Part shown: piece by piece, positions 61,214 to 64,000 of the stretch
How the letters are laid out: each line of letters opens with the position of its first letter
Numbering within the stretch: the first letter of the stretch is position 1
Assembly: GCA_003225175.1 (NCBI GenBank)
Contig: QIBA01000036.1
Coordinates: 62,001-126,000, forward strand
DNA length: 64,000 nucleotides
DNA from: Acidobacteriota bacterium
GTDB lineage: Bacteria; Acidobacteriota; Terriglobia; Terriglobales; Acidobacteriaceae
Direction of reading: 5' to 3'
Notes under the pieces: model-generated
What the model saw: only the letters and a program-made list of their open reading frames with translations
What the model was told of the DNA's origin: nothing
The model's database searches: none
Program-made: the position numbers and the translations under genes

Positions 61214-62458
61214 TTGAGTCGTAGGGTCGTCGTCACTGGATTGGGCCTGATTTGCGCGGTGGGCAACACCAGTGCGGAGGCTTGGACGAATCTACTGGCA
61301 GGCAAGAGCGGCGTTGCGACCATCACCGGTTTTGATACCAGCGGGTACGCCTGCACCATCGCCGCCGAGGTCAAGAACTTCGATCCACTAAATTTCATCG
61401 AGAAAAAAGAGGCCCGCAAAATGGGCCGGTTCATTCATCTGTGCATGGCGGCTACAGATGAAGCGGTAAAGATGTCGGGCTTAAATATCACATCTGATAT
61501 TGCCGAGCGCGTAGGCGTACACATCGGCTCCGGCATTGGCGGATTTGACATCATCGAGCGCGAGCACTCGAACCTGCTCAAGGGCGGTCCGCGCAAGATC
61601 TCGCCATTTTTCATTCCCGCGGCGATCATCAATCTTGCTGCTGGACATGTGAGCATTCGCTACAACGCCAAGGGGCCGAACGAGGCGACAGCCACGGCCT
61701 GCACGACGAGCGCACATTCGATAGGCGACGCATACAAAATCATCGCGCGTGGCGACGCGGACGTGATGATCGCCGGCGGTACCGAAGCTGCGATAACTCC
61801 GATGGGCGTTGGCGGGTTTGCGGCTATGCGCGCACTCTCTACGCGAAATGATTGTCCAGAAAAGGCAAGCCGGCCGTTCGATATCGATCGCGACGGTTTC
61901 GTGATTGGTGAGGGTGCAGGCATCCTGATTCTCGAGGACCTGGAGTTCGCCCGCCGACGTGGAGCGACTCTCATGGCCGAAATAATCGGCTACGGCATGA
62001 GCGCTGACGCATACCACATCACTCAACCTGCCGAAGAAGGCGAAGGCGGGTATCGCGTGATGCTGAATGCGCTGCGCGACGCCAAGCTCAAACCGGAGCA
62101 GGTGGATTACATCAACGTGCACGGCACTTCGACCCCATTGGGAGACGTGCTCGAAACCAAAGCCATCAAGCACGCTTTCGGAGAACATGCCAGCAACGGC
62201 CTTGCCGTAAGCTCCACCAAATCCATGACCGGACATCTGCTCGGGGGGGCCGGCGGCCTCGAAGCGGGAATTACCGTTTTGGCATTACGCGACCAGATGC
62301 TTCCACCGACGATTAATCTCGACAATCCAGATCCGGAATGCGATTTGGATTACATCCCGAATAAGTCGCGCAAAGCCGAAGTCAATATCGCGCTCTCGAA
62401 CTCGTTTGGATTCGGCGGGACTAATGGCTCGCTGATTTTCCGCCGCTGGGCTGGCTAG
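61214..62458 (+). CDS. fabF: beta-ketoacyl-ACP synthase II
   Basis: A 414-residue condensing enzyme of type II fatty acid synthesis, elongating acyl-ACP with malonyl-ACP. It starts at TTG 61214, two bases after the acpP stop. The catalytic triad is Cys163 (ATACTTSAHSIGDAYK), His303 (NVHGTSTPLGD) and His341 (TKSMTGHLLGGAGG). Both the length and the ends (VVVTGLGLICAVGN; NSFGFGGTNGSLIF) are standard. Confidence 0.96.
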   Translation: MSRRVVVTGLGLICAVGNTSAEAWTNLLAGKSGVATITGFDTSGYACTIAAEVKNFDPLNFIEKKEARKMGRFIHLCMAATDEAVKMSGLNITSDIAERVGVHIGSGIGGFDIIEREHSNLLKGGPRKISPFFIPAAIINLAAGHVSIRYNAKGPNEATATACTTSAHSIGDAYKIIARGDADVMIAGGTEAAITPMGVGGFAAMRALSTRNDCPEKASRPFDIDRDGFVIGEGAGILILEDLEFARRRGATLMAEIIGYGMSADAYHITQPAEEGEGGYRVMLNALRDAKLKPEQVDYINVHGTSTPLGDVLETKAIKHAFGEHASNGLAVSSTKSMTGHLLGGAGGLEAGITVLALRDQMLPPTINLDNPDPECDLDYIPNKSRKAEVNIALSNSFGFGGTNGSLIFRRWAG

Positions 62459-62503
62459 AATCTTCAACTAGTCCTCAAAAATAAAGAAGTCGAACCAAAC
62501 TCT

Positions 62504-62562
62504 GCGGTACAGCAGCCTCGGCCGTCTTCGTTAGAGCAGACAGCCGAGGCTGCCTTTGCCGC
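62504..62562. terminator. long GC-rich hairpin between convergent fabF and the methyltransferase gene
   Basis: The arms 62504-62526 (GCGGTACAGCAGCCTCGGCC...) and 62539-62562 pair imperfectly over more than 20 bp, with a 12-base loop. It lies in the 108-base gap between two convergent genes, so it can end both transcripts, although no T-run follows. The word CAGCCTCGGC also suggests a repeat family member. Confidence 0.5.
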
Positions 62563-62566
62563 AAGT

Positions 62567-63538
62567 CTAAGAGCGCACTGCGCACGCGAGTATGAAATTT
62601 CCATCGCGGCTCTCCCATTGAGATTCAATCCGGAATCCTGCGTCCCCAACTAAACTGAGAAGACCATCTCGATTCGCGTACTTGATCGAGCTGCTCATCC
62701 TCAGCGTCTCTCCTTCGGGAATCTCAATGATATGAGCACCGATGTTTACACGCAGATCGCGGGTCGCGGTGAAATGCTTTGTAACTGCGAACAGACCGTC
62801 ACCTGCTGCCGCAGTAGAAAATTCCAGCTTGCCGTCGTTTTCCGTAATGCCAACTCCAGTGAGCGGGCCCCACGCAAAACGCCGGTTGGTCGGATTATCG
62901 TAGCCTGCAAGCGTTTGCTCGTTGAACATCTCGCCATCAAAGAGGAACCGGTCCTGGCTGCGCATATGAGTTCGCAGACGTCGGGGAAAGTTGTGTGGAT
63001 CGAATGCTCCAAGAGTGTTACCCAAAACTGAGAGCAAAACGGGCCCCTCGAAGCTCTCGGCGGCGCCGACCGCCGCAGCTAAATGGCCTTCATCGAAAAT
63101 ATCGAGCTTGCAGCCGAGACTTGACTGGACAATTCCGTCCACCTGATCGGCAGCAAGTTCGAGCAACGGCTGACTGAAATCGGCAGCCACGTAATTCAAT
63201 AGATAGCCCTGGTTGGCGAATTGCTCAAGCAAGACGCGATCCTTGCTTCCCTCGCCGCATCCGAGACCGCAGAGCGTGCGAATGTGAGGAAGCTGTCGGC
63301 CCAGGTCACTAGCCGCCAGATTCAGCACCTCGAGTGCGCGACTCGCGTTTACATATTCGGTTGAACGGCACAGATCGACCCACGCCTGAACCGACGATGG
63401 CAGCCAGTAAAACAGGTGCTCCGGCAGATATCGCTGCTGAAAGGCGATTTGTAGTTGTTCAGCAATTTCCTGCTCGCGCAGCAGCACGATGGTATAGAAA
63501 GGCAATTTCGTTGGACCGGGTGCCGAATTGGAAGCCAT
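62567..63538 (-). CDS. EgtD-like (histidine-specific methyltransferase fold) SAM-dependent methyltransferase
   Basis: About 323 residues from ATG 63538 (GGTTGAG ahead), close to the 321 residues of EgtD. The N-terminal segment (LREQEIAEQLQIAFQQRYLPEHLFYW) and the SAM-binding region (TLCGLGCGEGSKDRVLLEQF, then YVAADFSQPLLELAA) match the Methyltransf_33 / DUF2260 fold. A further conserved strand is LSVLGNTLGAFDP. EgtD itself trimethylates histidine on the route to ergothioneine; no egtB is nearby, so the substrate is open. Its gene is divergent from the putative RiPP precursor across 173 bases. Confidence 0.8.
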   Translation of the reverse strand: MASNSAPGPTKLPFYTIVLLREQEIAEQLQIAFQQRYLPEHLFYWLPSSVQAWVDLCRSTEYVNASRALEVLNLAASDLGRQLPHIRTLCGLGCGEGSKDRVLLEQFANQGYLLNYVAADFSQPLLELAADQVDGIVQSSLGCKLDIFDEGHLAAAVGAAESFEGPVLLSVLGNTLGAFDPHNFPRRLRTHMRSQDRFLFDGEMFNEQTLAGYDNPTNRRFAWGPLTGVGITENDGKLEFSTAAAGDGLFAVTKHFTATRDLRVNIGAHIIEIPEGETLRMSSSIKYANRDGLLSLVGDAGFRIESQWESRDGNFILACAVRS

Positions 63539-63711
63539 CTCAACCGCATTGTATCGGGCGCCAGATCCCGCCAATCCCAGTCAGGGATGTAAAAACTGCT
63601 CAATTTGCCCAAATTCGGCCGCTCTGAGAGAATTTCGCACACCGGTTTGGACTTCTGAAGCATCTAGTCACTGGCTGTAACACAATTCGGAGAATTACAA
63701 GGAGAAACTGA

Positions 63712-63852
63712 ATGAAGATTATCGAGATCAGCGAAGTAGCTCCGACAAGTCACTCCAATTTAAGACTGGTTGAGACCGCCGAGGTGGCCCCGACCTGTCA
63801 CAACGGCCTAAAGCTGGTTGAGAGCACTGAGGTCGCTCCCACCTGCCACTGA
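63712..63852 (+). CDS. 46-residue repeat peptide, candidate multi-core RiPP precursor
   Basis: A 46-residue ORF with a strong ribosome binding site (AAGGAGA, six bases from the ATG). The protein is three near-identical 16-residue units: Glu8-, Glu24- and Glu40-Val-Ala-Pro-Thr-(Ser/Cys)-His, separated by (S/N)(N/G)L(R/K)LVE(T/S)(A/T). The last unit stops right after Cys45-His46. Unit one has Ser13 where units two and three have Cys29 and Cys45. There is no signal peptide, transmembrane helix or known domain, and no classical long leader: the first seven residues (MKIIEIS) are the only non-repeat part. A tandem Thr-(Ser/Cys)-His motif conserved while the spacer drifts is what multi-core RiPP precursors show. 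No family was recognised. Confidence 0.8.
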   Translation: MKIIEISEVAPTSHSNLRLVETAEVAPTCHNGLKLVESTEVAPTCH

Positions 63853-63863
63853 TTGAGCGCATG

Positions 63864-63904
63864 CTAGAGACGCTGTCCGCCGTGGCGGCGGACTGCGTCT
63901 CTAG
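63864..63904. repeat. 18-bp hairpin of the GAGACGC repeat type
   Basis: CTAGAGACGCTGTCCGCC and its inverse GGCGGACTGCGTCTCTAG enclose a five-base loop (GTGGC), with one internal mismatch. It begins 12 bases after the repeat peptide's stop and ends 15 bases before the next ATG. The outer eight bases match the 27890-27991 repeat family. Confidence 0.85.
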
Positions 63905-63918
63905 GTTGCTGAGTGCAC

Positions 63919-64000
63919 ATGCCACAAATTCCTCAAAACCGGCTCTCGATCGGCACCTTCTACAATCCACATCTTGCGCAATTTACGCTGGATCATCTTG
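63919..64000 (+). CDS. 5' end of the gene following the repeat peptide (partial)
   Basis: ATG 63919 (an in-frame GTG lies at 63913) starts a frame that is open to the window edge, giving 27 residues: MPQIPQNRLSIGTFYNPHLA then QFTLDHL. No strong ribosome binding site is seen. The pattern hydrophobic-Gly-x-x-Tyr-x-Pro-x-Leu followed by F-x-L-D-H is reminiscent of the N-terminus of DUF692 (MNIO, multinuclear iron oxidase) proteins that modify RiPP precursors; the likeness is weak and rests on a few residues. The rest of the gene lies outside the window. Confidence 0.5.
   Translation, partial: MPQIPQNRLSIGTFYNPHLAQFTLDHL

Overview
This looks like a chromosomal window from an Acidobacteriota bacterium, probably a soil Terriglobia/Koribacter-like lineage. 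The assignment is an inference from gene content: two Hanks-type Ser/Thr kinases, large secreted BNR/VPS10-like propeller proteins, an M13 peptidase, paired secreted amidohydrolases, a response regulator with a very long Pro/Ala linker, CarD, and genes for lipopolysaccharide (so an outer membrane). Coding is dense on both strands. Nothing looks like a phage, plasmid or insertion sequence; the repeated DNA is short, intergenic and palindromic.

Layout. 1-2.6 kb: a GT9 heptosyltransferase, an ICMT-like methyltransferase and a DUF3108 protein. 2.9-8.7 kb: a giant secreted protein with 23 pentapeptide NPDIT-type repeats. 8.9-11.8 kb (minus): a Ser/Thr kinase with TPRs, then tRNA-Ser(GCT). 12.3-20.2 kb: a complete purine catabolic operon, with three-subunit xanthine dehydrogenase, allantoinase, an allantoicase/OHCU-decarboxylase fusion, HIU hydrolase and uricase, followed by a FmdB-like zinc ribbon. 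20.4-24 kb: L-serine ammonia-lyase and a phosphoesterase lipoprotein. 24-31 kb: CDP-alcohol phosphotransferase, GreA, CarD with a good promoter, an AI-2E-type permease, RuvX and a VPS10/BNR protein. 31-37 kb (mostly minus): a HtrA-like protease, CoaE, FolD, a Trm112-like zinc ribbon and an anti-sigma/sigma pair, interspersed with two REPIN-like elements.

37-46 kb: DUF6569-like secreted protein, an orphan small protein, DUF3891, a cytochrome c lipoprotein, LipA, a YCII protein, M13 peptidase and membrane proteins. 46-57 kb (minus): ValS, a zinc-ribbon kinase with a polytopic C-terminus, a response regulator, a HhH protein, an ABHD18-like hydrolase and Dtd. 57-62.5 kb (plus): two amidohydrolases (the second lacks the HxH motif), then two acyl carrier protein genes flanking an ACP remnant, and FabF. 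62.5-64 kb: an EgtD-like methyltransferase divergent from a 46-residue peptide gene.

The strongest candidate for an undescribed system is that last region. The peptide at 63712-63852 consists almost entirely of three 16-residue units, each carrying EVAPT(S/C)H. It has a strong ribosome binding site, is followed by an 18-bp hairpin, and precedes a gene cut by the window edge. This looks like a multi-core RiPP precursor. The identity of the modifying enzyme is not decidable from the 27 residues visible.
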